From Steroidobacteraceae bacterium (GTDB taxonomy: Bacteria; Pseudomonadota; Gammaproteobacteria; Steroidobacterales; Steroidobacteraceae), in the NCBI GenBank assembly GCA_021325695.1, contig JAJTCR010000090.1, positions 1 through 6,292 of the forward strand: a stretch of 6,292 nt of DNA. The letters run 5' to 3'. Shown one piece after another: positions 1 through 5,415 of the stretch. The notes under the pieces were generated by a model, which was not told where the DNA came from, did no database searches, and was given only the letters and a program-made list of their open reading frames with translations. Each line of letters begins with the position of its first letter. Position 1 is the first letter of the stretch. The position numbers and the translations under genes are program-made.

Positions 1-617
1 GTGACCGCGCGGTCGATGTCGAGGATCGCGCTCGACGGATCGCGCAACAGCGCGGCTGCCGAGCCGTGCACGCTGCCCATCTGCTCGACGAGCTCGCGCA
101 TGTTCGGTGCGCCCGCGCCCGAGGCGGCCTGGTAGGTCATAGACGTGATCCACTCGACCAGGTCGGCCTGCAACAGCCCGTTCAGCGCCATCAGCATCAG
201 CGAAACCGTGCAGTTGCCACCGACGTAGTCCTTGACGCCCGCCTGCAGCGCGGCGTCGATCACGTCGCGGTTGACCGGATCGAGAATGATGACCGCGTCG
301 TCCTTCATGCGCAGCGCCGACGCCGCGTCGATCCAGTAGCCCTGCCAACCGGCCGCACGCAGTTGCGGGTGCACCGCATTCGTGTAATCGCCGCCCTGGC
401 AGGTCACGACGACGTCGCATTGCGCCAACGCCTCGAGGTCGTTCGCATCCTGCAGCAAGCCTTCCGCCTTGCGTCCGCCGATGGAAGGCGCAGCACCACC
501 GGCCTGCGACGTGCTGAAGAACACCGGCTCGACGTGTTCGAGGTCGCGTTCGGCCGCCATGCGCTGCATCAGCACCGAACCCACCATGCCACGCCAGCCA
601 ACGATTGCAGTCTTCAC
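1..617 (-). CDS. asd: Aspartate-semialdehyde dehydrogenase, N-terminal 205 residues (C-terminus off the left edge)
   Basis: Asd reduces L-aspartyl-4-phosphate to L-aspartate-4-semialdehyde with NADPH in the cytoplasm. This is the branch point to lysine/diaminopimelate, threonine and methionine. The translation starts MKTAIVGWRGMVGSVLMQRM, with the N-terminal nucleotide-binding GWRGMVGSVL segment (residues 7-16) of the E. coli-type enzyme. FFSTSQ is at 33-38, TCQGGDYTN at 72-80, and GGNCTVSLM at 133-141 contains the catalytic Cys136. YQAASGAGA follows at 162-170. The family is about 370 residues long, so roughly 165 residues lie beyond the left edge, including the second catalytic His. The start is GTG (615-617), chosen because GGAG lies 6 bases upstream and the alignment to known Asd begins exactly there. 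It lies 21 bases downstream of the kinase-decarboxylase stop, so the two are almost certainly one operon. No truncation or frameshift is visible. Confidence 0.97.
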   Translation of the reverse strand, partial: MKTAIVGWRGMVGSVLMQRMAAERDLEHVEPVFFSTSQAGGAAPSIGGRKAEGLLQDANDLEALAQCDVVVTCQGGDYTNAVHPQLRAAGWQGYWIDAASALRMKDDAVIILDPVNRDVIDAALQAGVKDYVGGNCTVSLMLMALNGLLQADLVEWITSMTYQAASGAGAPNMRELVEQMGSVHGSAAALLRDPSSAILDIDRAV

Positions 618-623
618 TTGCGT

Positions 624-629
624 CTCCGC
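624..629 (-). promoter_or_regulatory. Ribosome binding site for asd
   Basis: On the minus strand GCGGAG ends 6 bases before the GTG at 615-617. It decides the start of asd, since no ATG is available at the conserved N-terminus. It lies between the TGA of the upstream gene (639-641) and asd, which fits translation of asd from a shared mRNA. Confidence 0.6.
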
Positions 630-638
630 CGGCCTGGG

Positions 639-3230
639 TCAGACGATCACTTCCCGCGCCGGTTCGCGCAGGTTGTACGAGGAGCTCATCGCGCGGCCGT
701 AGGCGCCCGCGTTCGCGACGAGCAGCACGTCACCCTCCTGCGTGGGAGGCAGCAGGCGCTCGTAACCGAGCACGTCGGCCGATTCGCAGATCGGGCCCAC
801 CACGTTGTACACCTCCGTGCCCGGCTCGCCGTAGCGCGTGAGGTTCACGATGTCGTGGTGAGCGCCGTAGAGCGCCGGGCGGATCAGCGAGTTCATGCCC
901 GTGGCGACACCCACGTATTGCACGGCACCCTTGCCCTTGAGTTGCGTGACCTGGACGAGCAGCACGCCGCCCTGCGCCACGAGGAAACGACCCGGCTCGA
1001 TCCAGAGTTGCAGCTGCGGGTACCTGGCGCGCAGGTCGTCGATGACGCCCTGCAGCGCGGCCAAGTCGACCGGCACCTGTCCCGGCTTCTCCGGCACGCC
1101 CAGGCCACCGCCGAGGTCGATCGCCCGCACGTGCGGGAAGCGCTGCGCGAGGTCGCCGAGCAGGTTGCCGACTTCCTGCCAGTTGCGCACCTCGAACACG
1201 CCGCTGCCGGTGTGCGCGTGCAGGCCCACGACGCGGCAGCCCACTTTCCTGATCAGCCGTTCGAGCTCCTCGAGCTCGAACAGCGGGACGCCGAACTTCG
1301 AATGCACGCCGGCGGTGCGCACGTGGTCGTGGTGTCCGCGGCCGAACCCGGTGTCGAGCCGCACGAGCACGTCGCGATCCTTGAACATCCCGCCCCACTC
1401 GCGCAGCGCGTAGAGGCTGTCGACGGTGAGGTTGACACCTTTCGCGAGCGCCCACTCGTATTCGGTGCGCGGGGCAAAGTTCGGGGTGAAGAGCACCTTG
1501 CTCGGGTCTATACCACGCACCGTGTCGAACACGTGCTGGCATTCGCCCTGGGACACGCACTCGAACGAGAGGCCGAGGCCCGCGAACGTGCGGAGGATCT
1601 CCGGGTGCGGATTCGCCTTGATCGCGTAGAAGATCCGGTCGACGCCGCGGATGTCGAGCAACTGCTTCGCCGCGAGCTGGAGCGTGTCGCGGTCGTAGAC
1701 GTACGCCGAACCGTGTTCGCGGGCGATCGCCTGCAGTTCCTCCCGCCGATCCTGCCACCACGGCGGACCGCCGGCCGGTATGACCGGGCCGAGGCCGTGA
1801 ATCTGCTCCCAGGTCGGACCGAGCACGTGGTCGGACGGCGCATTCCACACGATCACGTCGTGCAGGCGGCGCACGAGCCGGTCACCCTGCTCCTCGTCGA
1901 CCACGAAGGTGATGTTGAGGTCGTTCGCGGCCTGCGTGACGAGGTAGATCTTCTGCTCCTCGAACAGCTCCAGTGCGTCACCGAGCCGGTGCAACGTCGC
2001 GCGGATGCTGCGCCCGACCAGGCTCACGGCGGCGCACGGACCGATCAGTTCCACGCGACAGAGCCGCGACAGATTGGTCATCAGCGCCTCGAGCGTCCGT
2101 TCGTCGAGCGCGTTGGCCGCCGGGTCGAGCGACACCGTCACGCTCGTCTCGGAGGTCGAGACGAGGTCCACCGAGAGACCGCGTTCCTTGAACACGGCGA
2201 ACGCATCGGCGAGGAACCCGACCTGGTGCCACATGCCGAGCGTTTCCATCGACAGCAGCGTGATGCCCTTCTTGATGCAGACGGCCTTCACGCGCGCCCC
2301 GCCGTCGCCGCCCGTCGCGGTCACGACCGTGCCCTGCAGCTCGGGCTGCTGCGTCGCGTGGACGGTCAGGGGAATGGCGTACTGCTTGACCGGCAGGATG
2401 CATCGCGGGTGCAGCACCTTGGCACCGCTGCTCGCGATTTCCTGCGCCTCGTCGTAGTCGAGCGACTTGAGCAGTCGCGCGTTCGAGACCGAACGTGGAT
2501 TGGCGGTGAACATGCCGGGCACGTCGGTCCAGACTTCCAGGCGGCGCGCGCGCAGCTTTGCCGCGAAGTAGCTGCCTGAAGTATCCGAGCCTCCGCGTCC
2601 GAGCAGCACGGTGTCACCCTTGGCGTCGCCAGCGATGAATCCTTGCGTGATCAACACCTTTCGCGCGGCCGCGAGGCGCTGCTGGAAATCGGTGTCGGGC
2701 TCGAAGTTGCAGGTCGCCGACAGGTAATTGGCGCGCGCCGAGGCGGCCGGACGCTCCTCGGCGTGCAGCAGCTTGCGCGCGTCGAGCCACTGCACGTCGA
2801 CGCCTTCGTGTTTCAGGAACGCGGCGCCGATGCGCGTGGCCATCAATTCGCCGTTCGCCATCACGCGAGCGCGCAGCCGGTCGCTGACCTCGCCGATCAG
2901 GTAGATGCCTTCGGCACTGCGGCGCAGTTCGGAGAAGTGGTGATCGAGTTCGGCGGCGACGTCCGGCACGCCGAGGTCGCGCGCGAGGTCCATGTGCCGG
3001 CGCTCGATCTGGTCCATGACCGGCTCCCACTCGTCGGTCAGGGCCTTCGCGAGCAGTTGTTCGAGCCGGTCGGTGATGCCGGAGAGCGCTGAGTGGACGA
3101 CGACCGGGTGGAGGCCCTCGGCGAGCCGATCCTTGACCACGCTCGCGACGTTCTTCCAGTTGCTGACGCTCGAAACGCTGGTGCCCCCGAACTTGAGGAC
3201 CACCCAGCTGGTATCGCTTTGGACTGTCAT
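639..3230 (-). CDS. lysAC: Bifunctional aspartate kinase / diaminopimelate decarboxylase (LysC-LysA fusion)
   Basis: One 863-residue cytoplasmic polypeptide carries both ends of the lysine pathway: aspartate to aspartyl-4-phosphate (ATP), and meso-diaminopimelate to lysine plus CO2 (PLP). The kinase domain spans about residues 9-300, with KFGGTS at 13-18, GRGGSDTSG at 211-219, WTDVPGMF at 234-241 and SSGAKVLHPR at 267-276. Two ACT regulatory domains lie at about 313-465; in this family they bind lysine or threonine for feedback inhibition. The fold-III decarboxylase spans about 490-863. YAIKAN (535-540) holds the PLP lysine Lys538, HAHTGSG is at 671-677, GGGLG at 707-711, and EPGR at 745-748. 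GPICESAD (812-819) holds the active-site Cys815 donated to the partner subunit, and Tyr844 lies in GAYG. All key residues are present, so both halves look active. The ATG at 3228-3230 puts KFGGTS where other aspartate kinases have it, with GGGA 8 bases upstream. Fusions of this order are known in Xanthomonas and Xylella. asd follows directly. Confidence 0.98.
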   Translation of the reverse strand: MTVQSDTSWVVLKFGGTSVSSVSNWKNVASVVKDRLAEGLHPVVVHSALSGITDRLEQLLAKALTDEWEPVMDQIERRHMDLARDLGVPDVAAELDHHFSELRRSAEGIYLIGEVSDRLRARVMANGELMATRIGAAFLKHEGVDVQWLDARKLLHAEERPAASARANYLSATCNFEPDTDFQQRLAAARKVLITQGFIAGDAKGDTVLLGRGGSDTSGSYFAAKLRARRLEVWTDVPGMFTANPRSVSNARLLKSLDYDEAQEIASSGAKVLHPRCILPVKQYAIPLTVHATQQPELQGTVVTATGGDGGARVKAVCIKKGITLLSMETLGMWHQVGFLADAFAVFKERGLSVDLVSTSETSVTVSLDPAANALDERTLEALMTNLSRLCRVELIGPCAAVSLVGRSIRATLHRLGDALELFEEQKIYLVTQAANDLNITFVVDEEQGDRLVRRLHDVIVWNAPSDHVLGPTWEQIHGLGPVIPAGGPPWWQDRREELQAIAREHGSAYVYDRDTLQLAAKQLLDIRGVDRIFYAIKANPHPEILRTFAGLGLSFECVSQGECQHVFDTVRGIDPSKVLFTPNFAPRTEYEWALAKGVNLTVDSLYALREWGGMFKDRDVLVRLDTGFGRGHHDHVRTAGVHSKFGVPLFELEELERLIRKVGCRVVGLHAHTGSGVFEVRNWQEVGNLLGDLAQRFPHVRAIDLGGGLGVPEKPGQVPVDLAALQGVIDDLRARYPQLQLWIEPGRFLVAQGGVLLVQVTQLKGKGAVQYVGVATGMNSLIRPALYGAHHDIVNLTRYGEPGTEVYNVVGPICESADVLGYERLLPPTQEGDVLLVANAGAYGRAMSSSYNLREPAREVIV

Positions 3231-3280
3231 CGAGCGGATCCCACGGCGCCTTGTAATGCCCGGCCAGCGCCTTCGTTCTT

Positions 3281-3339
3281 CCTGACGAGTCCGGGGAGGT
3301 GCGCGCCCGGACGGTCACTGGCTCCCCGAGTCAGGAGCC
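3281..3339 (-). promoter_or_regulatory. Leader of the kinase-decarboxylase gene with mutually exclusive hairpins
   Basis: The 130 bases between the small upstream gene and the fusion gene contain three inverted repeats. A is 3320-3325 with 3334-3339 (GGCTCC/GGAGCC, 6 bp, 8-base loop). C is 3289-3295 with 3306-3312 (GTCCGGG/CCCGGAC, 7 bp, 10-base loop). B is 3281-3286 plus 3292-3298 paired with 3330-3335 plus 3322-3328 (6 and 7 bp around an unequal internal loop). B uses bases from both A and C, so the RNA could hold A+C or B, not all three. No T-run follows any stem, so none is a standard terminator. I see no lysine-riboswitch architecture and no Lys-rich leader peptide. In G+C-rich DNA such repeats can be chance; a regulatory role is inferred. 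Confidence 0.35.
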
Positions 3340-3360
3340 GGGGGCCCGTGTGTTCTGGAC

Positions 3361-3567
3361 CTACTTGTCCTCGTAGAAGTCCTTGAGTTCCTTCTGCAGT
3401 CGTTTCTCGGCCAGCACGTCCTCGAGCTTGCTCCAGGCGGCCTTGCCTTTCTTCACGGCCTGCTTCCGTCGGTCGACGCGATCGATGAAGCGGTCGTAGT
3501 CCTCGCCGTCTTCGGCGCCGGCCACGAAGTCTTCGTCCAGGTCGAACTGTCCCTCGTCTCTTTCCAT
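3361..3567 (-). CDS. Small charged protein of unknown function (68 aa)
   Basis: I do not recognise its function. The N-terminal 30 residues are strongly acidic (13 Asp/Glu), including DLDEDF at 9-14. A basic stretch (RRKQAVKKGK, 33-42) and a predicted charged helix with LEDVLAEKRLQKELKDFYED (48-67) follow. There is no signal peptide, membrane segment or Cys, so it is probably a soluble cytoplasmic protein. The C-terminal helix recalls short proteins of the Pseudomonas PA3496 type, but this is from memory and weak. The ATG at 3565-3567 is preferred over an in-frame TTG four codons upstream, because GGGG lies about 6 bases before the ATG and no ribosome site precedes the TTG. A good promoter lies about 70 bases upstream. 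The gene is 130 bases upstream of the kinase-decarboxylase gene on the same strand and could be the first gene of that transcript. Confidence 0.75.
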   Translation of the reverse strand: MERDEGQFDLDEDFVAGAEDGEDYDRFIDRVDRRKQAVKKGKAAWSKLEDVLAEKRLQKELKDFYEDK

Positions 3568-3609
3568 TGGCGGCCCCAAGAAAAGTCCAGCAATTTCAAG
3601 GTTCTGCCC

Positions 3610-3619
3610 GCAAAGTTGC
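3610..3619. repeat. Small inverted repeat downstream of the promoter
   Basis: GCAA-AG-TTGC lies just downstream of the predicted transcription start. It shares the TTGC/GCAA half-site with the dyad at 3674-3684 on the other side of the promoter. It could be an operator half of a pair or chance; it is too short to decide. Confidence 0.25.
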
Positions 3620-3635
3620 AGGCATAAGGCTGCGA

Positions 3636-3663
3636 ACTATACACGGATCGGACCGCATCTCAA
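3636..3663 (-). promoter_or_regulatory. Sigma70-type promoter for the small gene and probably the lysine operon
   Basis: On the minus strand a -35 box TTGAGA (3658-3663) is separated by 16 bp from a -10 box TATAGT (3636-3641). Each matches 5 of 6 consensus bases. Transcription would begin near 3629, giving a leader of about 60 bases to the ATG at 3567. This A+T-richer pocket is the best promoter match I found in the window. No convincing promoter was seen in the 3231-3360 gap, so the fusion gene and asd may depend on this one. Confidence 0.6.
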
Positions 3664-3673
3664 CCGGGACATG

Positions 3674-3684
3674 TTGCAGTGCAA
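3674..3684. repeat. Inverted repeat upstream of the -35 box
   Basis: TTGCA-G-TGCAA is a perfect 5+5 dyad lying 10 bp upstream of the predicted -35 box of the minus-strand promoter. That is a usual place for an activator or repressor site. No regulator can be named from sequence alone. Confidence 0.3.
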
Positions 3685-3687
3685 TGC

Positions 3688-3702
3688 CCGTCAGGCTGAC
3701 GG
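3688..3702. repeat. Inverted repeat between the DUF62 gene and the lysine-operon promoter
   Basis: CCGTCA-GGC-TGACGG is a perfect 6+6 repeat with a 3-base centre, 58 bases past the stop of the SAM hydrolase gene. It could be an operator or a weak hairpin at the end of that transcript. It lacks a T-run on either strand, so I do not call it a terminator. Together with the short GCGCG/CGCGC hairpin at 3735-3748 it is the only structure that could end transcription of that gene. Confidence 0.3.
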
Positions 3703-3760
3703 CGGTCCGGACCTTTAAGACCGCGGCGGCTCGGGCGCGGTTCCGCGCGTGATCAATGAC

Positions 3761-4597
3761 TTACGGGCCGCGTCGCGTCGTGACCAGCACGGGGGCGCCG
3801 CGATCCAGGCCGAGTCCCTGGGCGGCGCTCTGCTCGGCCCGGGCGATTTCGAGCACGCCGAACGAGTTGACGAGGGCGAGGTAATCGCCGGGCCGGGCGT
3901 CCGAATACGTGCGCTTCAGCGGCATCTCCCGGCCGCCCGCCCGCACGATGGGGTGCGGCACCTGGGGCAACAGCGTCGCATCGATGTTGGTGAGCAGGTT
4001 GCCGAAATGGTCCACGGTCACCACGGCCCCGCTCACCTGCCCCGCCGACACCACGGGCTCCTCGAGCCAACCCGGCACGAGTTCGGCCACTGTCGCGCCC
4101 AGCGCGTCCGGACGCACCCTGCCGGCCGCGAGTTCCGCCGCCAGGGGCGCGAAGATGTCGCGGCCGTGGAACGTCGCGCTCGGTCGATGCACGTCGAGCC
4201 GCGGCAGGATGCTCGAGTCCAGGAGCCGCAGCAGCGGCGGCGACCGCAACCGTTCGAGCACGCCCGCGAGCAATCCGTTGTCCGGTGCGAGGAACACCTG
4301 CCCCTCGGCCTCGACGACCGCGATATCGCGCGAGCTGCCGACGCCCGGGTCCACGACGGCGACGTGCACTGTGCCCGTTGGGAAATACCGGAACGAACGC
4401 CCGAGCCAGAATCCCGCCTCCGCGGGCCAGTGCACCAGCACCTCGTGCGTGAGGTCCACGAGTTGCGCCGTCGGCAACCGCCGCAGCACCTGCCCCTTCA
4501 TGACCCCGACGAACGGGTCCTTGTGACCGAAATCGGTCGTGAGCGTAATCACGCCCGAGGGCGTGAAGAGTTCAGTGGCAGGTTGCGGGTTGGTCAT
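3761..4597 (-). CDS. S-adenosyl-L-methionine hydrolase (adenosine-forming), DUF62/SAM_adeno_trans family
   Basis: Members of this family use water/hydroxide to split S-adenosylmethionine into adenosine and methionine; they are related to fluorinase and chlorinase. The 278-residue length is typical. Family motifs appear in order: TTDFGHKDPFVGVMKGQ (20-36), DLTHEV (48-53), VDPGVGSSR (82-90), APDNGLL (104-110), TFHGRDIFAP (142-151), DHFGNLLTN (196-204) and NSFGVLEIA (244-252). Asp83, Arg90 and His144 correspond to the Asp-Arg-His triad described for archaeal SAM hydrolases, with nearly the same spacing. The N-terminal domain is about 12-175 and the beta-rich C-terminal domain about 180-275. There is no signal peptide. 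ATG at 4595-4597 has GGGA about 4 bases upstream. The gene is divergent from the phosphatase-like gene and about 100 bases upstream of the lysine-operon promoter on the same strand. Its physiological role in bacteria is unclear. Halogenase activity is not expected without a producer context, but cannot be excluded here. Confidence 0.93.
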   Translation of the reverse strand: MTNPQPATELFTPSGVITLTTDFGHKDPFVGVMKGQVLRRLPTAQLVDLTHEVLVHWPAEAGFWLGRSFRYFPTGTVHVAVVDPGVGSSRDIAVVEAEGQVFLAPDNGLLAGVLERLRSPPLLRLLDSSILPRLDVHRPSATFHGRDIFAPLAAELAAGRVRPDALGATVAELVPGWLEEPVVSAGQVSGAVVTVDHFGNLLTNIDATLLPQVPHPIVRAGGREMPLKRTYSDARPGDYLALVNSFGVLEIARAEQSAAQGLGLDRGAPVLVTTRRGP

Positions 4598-4694
4598 CGT
4601 TCCCGGGTCCGTGTCCCTCGCTCGCCGTCATCGCCGGCCAGCGCACGATAACCGCGCGTTGGGTCGCCCTGCGAGTCGGTACGCACGTGAGCCG

Positions 4695-4717
4695 GTGACG
4701 AACCGTCACGCTAGACT
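4695..4717 (+). promoter_or_regulatory. Probable -10 box with adjacent operator-like inverted repeat, near-leaderless start
   Basis: TAGACT at 4712-4717 matches the -10 consensus at 4 of 6 bases, including the key TA...T. It would place the transcription start near 4724, only about 3 bases before the ATG at 4727. No Shine-Dalgarno sequence lies upstream of that ATG, which agrees with a leaderless or near-leaderless mRNA. The perfect repeat GTGACG-AAC-CGTCAC (4695-4709) fills the -35/-10 spacer, where a bound repressor would block polymerase. No good -35 box is seen. Confidence 0.4.
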
Positions 4718-4726
4718 GGCGCGCTT

Positions 4727-5401
4727 ATGCCCTATCTCTACCTCGTCCGCCACGGCCAGCCCGATTTCACCGGCAACTACGACTCGCTCACGTCGCTCGG
4801 CGCATGCCAGTCGGTCTGGCTCGGCGAACATTTCGCCACCCACGGCCTGCGCTTCGCGCGGGTCGCGTCGGGCACGCTGCGGCGACAGGCCGACACCTGC
4901 GACGCAATGGTGCAGCACATGCCCGGCTCGCCCGCGCCCGTGCGAGACGCCCGCTTCAACGAATACGACCACGCGTCGCTGCTGTGTTTCTTCGAGGGTG
5001 ATCGCCTGCAATCGTTGCGTGCAGCCGGCGACCGGCGCGGCTATTTCAGGGCGATCCGGCACTCGCTGCAGGCATGGTCGCGTCACGACGGCGCGATCAC
5101 CGATGGCGAAAGCTGGGCGGAGTTCGGCGGACGCATTTCCGCCGCGGTGGCCGACCTGTGCGCAGGGCTCGACCGTGACGAGCTCGTGCTCGTCGTGACT
5201 TCGGGCGGCGTGATCGGCCGTTACACGGCCGACTCGCTCGGCGCCGGCGCGGATGCCGCCATCCAGCTGAACCTGCAGACCCGCAATACTGGCGTCACGG
5301 AGATCGTGCGCGCGACGTCGGGCAGCACTCGCCTGGTGGCGTTCAACGGCATCCCTCATCTCGAGCAGCCGGCGCGCCGGAACGCGGTGACGTTCAGCTG
5401 A
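4727..5401 (+). CDS. Histidine phosphatase superfamily protein with a Ser in place of the second catalytic His
   Basis: This 224-residue soluble protein belongs to the phosphoglycerate-mutase-like histidine phosphatase fold. LVRHGQPDF (6-14) holds the nucleophile His9 and phosphate-binding Arg8. SGTLRRQADT (48-57) matches the usual S.L.R..qT segment with a further phosphate-binding Arg. FNEYDH (77-82) holds the likely acid Glu79, and GESW (127-130) is the usual second conserved acidic patch. In VLVVTSGGVIGRY (154-166) the residue normally His in V.HGG is Ser159. The T-S-G-G form also occurs, as I recall, in some annotated phosphoglycerate-mutase-like proteins of proteobacteria, so this is likely a subfamily rather than decay. 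The rest of the protein is intact. The substrate is unknown; phosphoglycerate mutase activity should not be assumed. ATG at 4727 has no ribosome site but starts exactly at the conserved strand before RHG. It is divergent from the SAM hydrolase gene and convergent with the gene after it. Confidence 0.9.
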   Translation: MPYLYLVRHGQPDFTGNYDSLTSLGACQSVWLGEHFATHGLRFARVASGTLRRQADTCDAMVQHMPGSPAPVRDARFNEYDHASLLCFFEGDRLQSLRAAGDRRGYFRAIRHSLQAWSRHDGAITDGESWAEFGGRISAAVADLCAGLDRDELVLVVTSGGVIGRYTADSLGAGADAAIQLNLQTRNTGVTEIVRATSGSTRLVAFNGIPHLEQPARRNAVTFS

Positions 5402-5415
5402 CGCGCGACGTTCAG
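5389..5415. repeat. Short direct repeat across two convergent stop codons
   Basis: GACGTTCAG occurs at 5389-5397 and again at 5407-5415, 9 bases apart. It spans the end of the phosphatase-like gene and the end of the convergent gene, whose stop is at 5412-5414. No hairpin followed by a T-run is visible in this 10-base intergenic gap. Probably a chance or local duplication. Confidence 0.35.

Noticed and set aside
66..2579. An 837-codon open frame on the plus strand, opposite asd and the kinase-decarboxylase gene
   Set aside because: It lies in the frame whose codons are exact reverse complements of the sense codons, so it can only be stopped by TTA, CTA or TCA in the real genes, which are rare at this G+C content. 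Both real genes happen to be in the same frame, so it runs across both. Its Arg/His/Val/Ala-rich translation resembles no family.
2614..3318. A GTG-started minus-strand frame covering the leader and start of the kinase-decarboxylase gene, considered as a leader peptide or upstream gene
   Set aside because: It overlaps the conserved kinase N-terminus in another frame, has Arg/Ala-rich composition and no strong ribosome site. It is too long and lacks a run of Lys codons for a leader peptide.
3231..3360. A lysine riboswitch before the kinase-decarboxylase gene
   Set aside because: The gap is shorter than the usual element of about 170-180 bases, and I see no five-helix junction pattern. Only simple hairpins are present.
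3735..3748. GCGCG/CGCGC hairpin just after the SAM hydrolase stop as an intrinsic terminator
   Set aside because: The stem is only 5 bp and no T-run follows in the direction of transcription.
3749..4651. A 300-codon plus-strand frame opposite the SAM hydrolase gene
   Set aside because: It has the same codon-complement relation to a gene with a full set of family motifs, and no recognisable protein features. Shadow frame.
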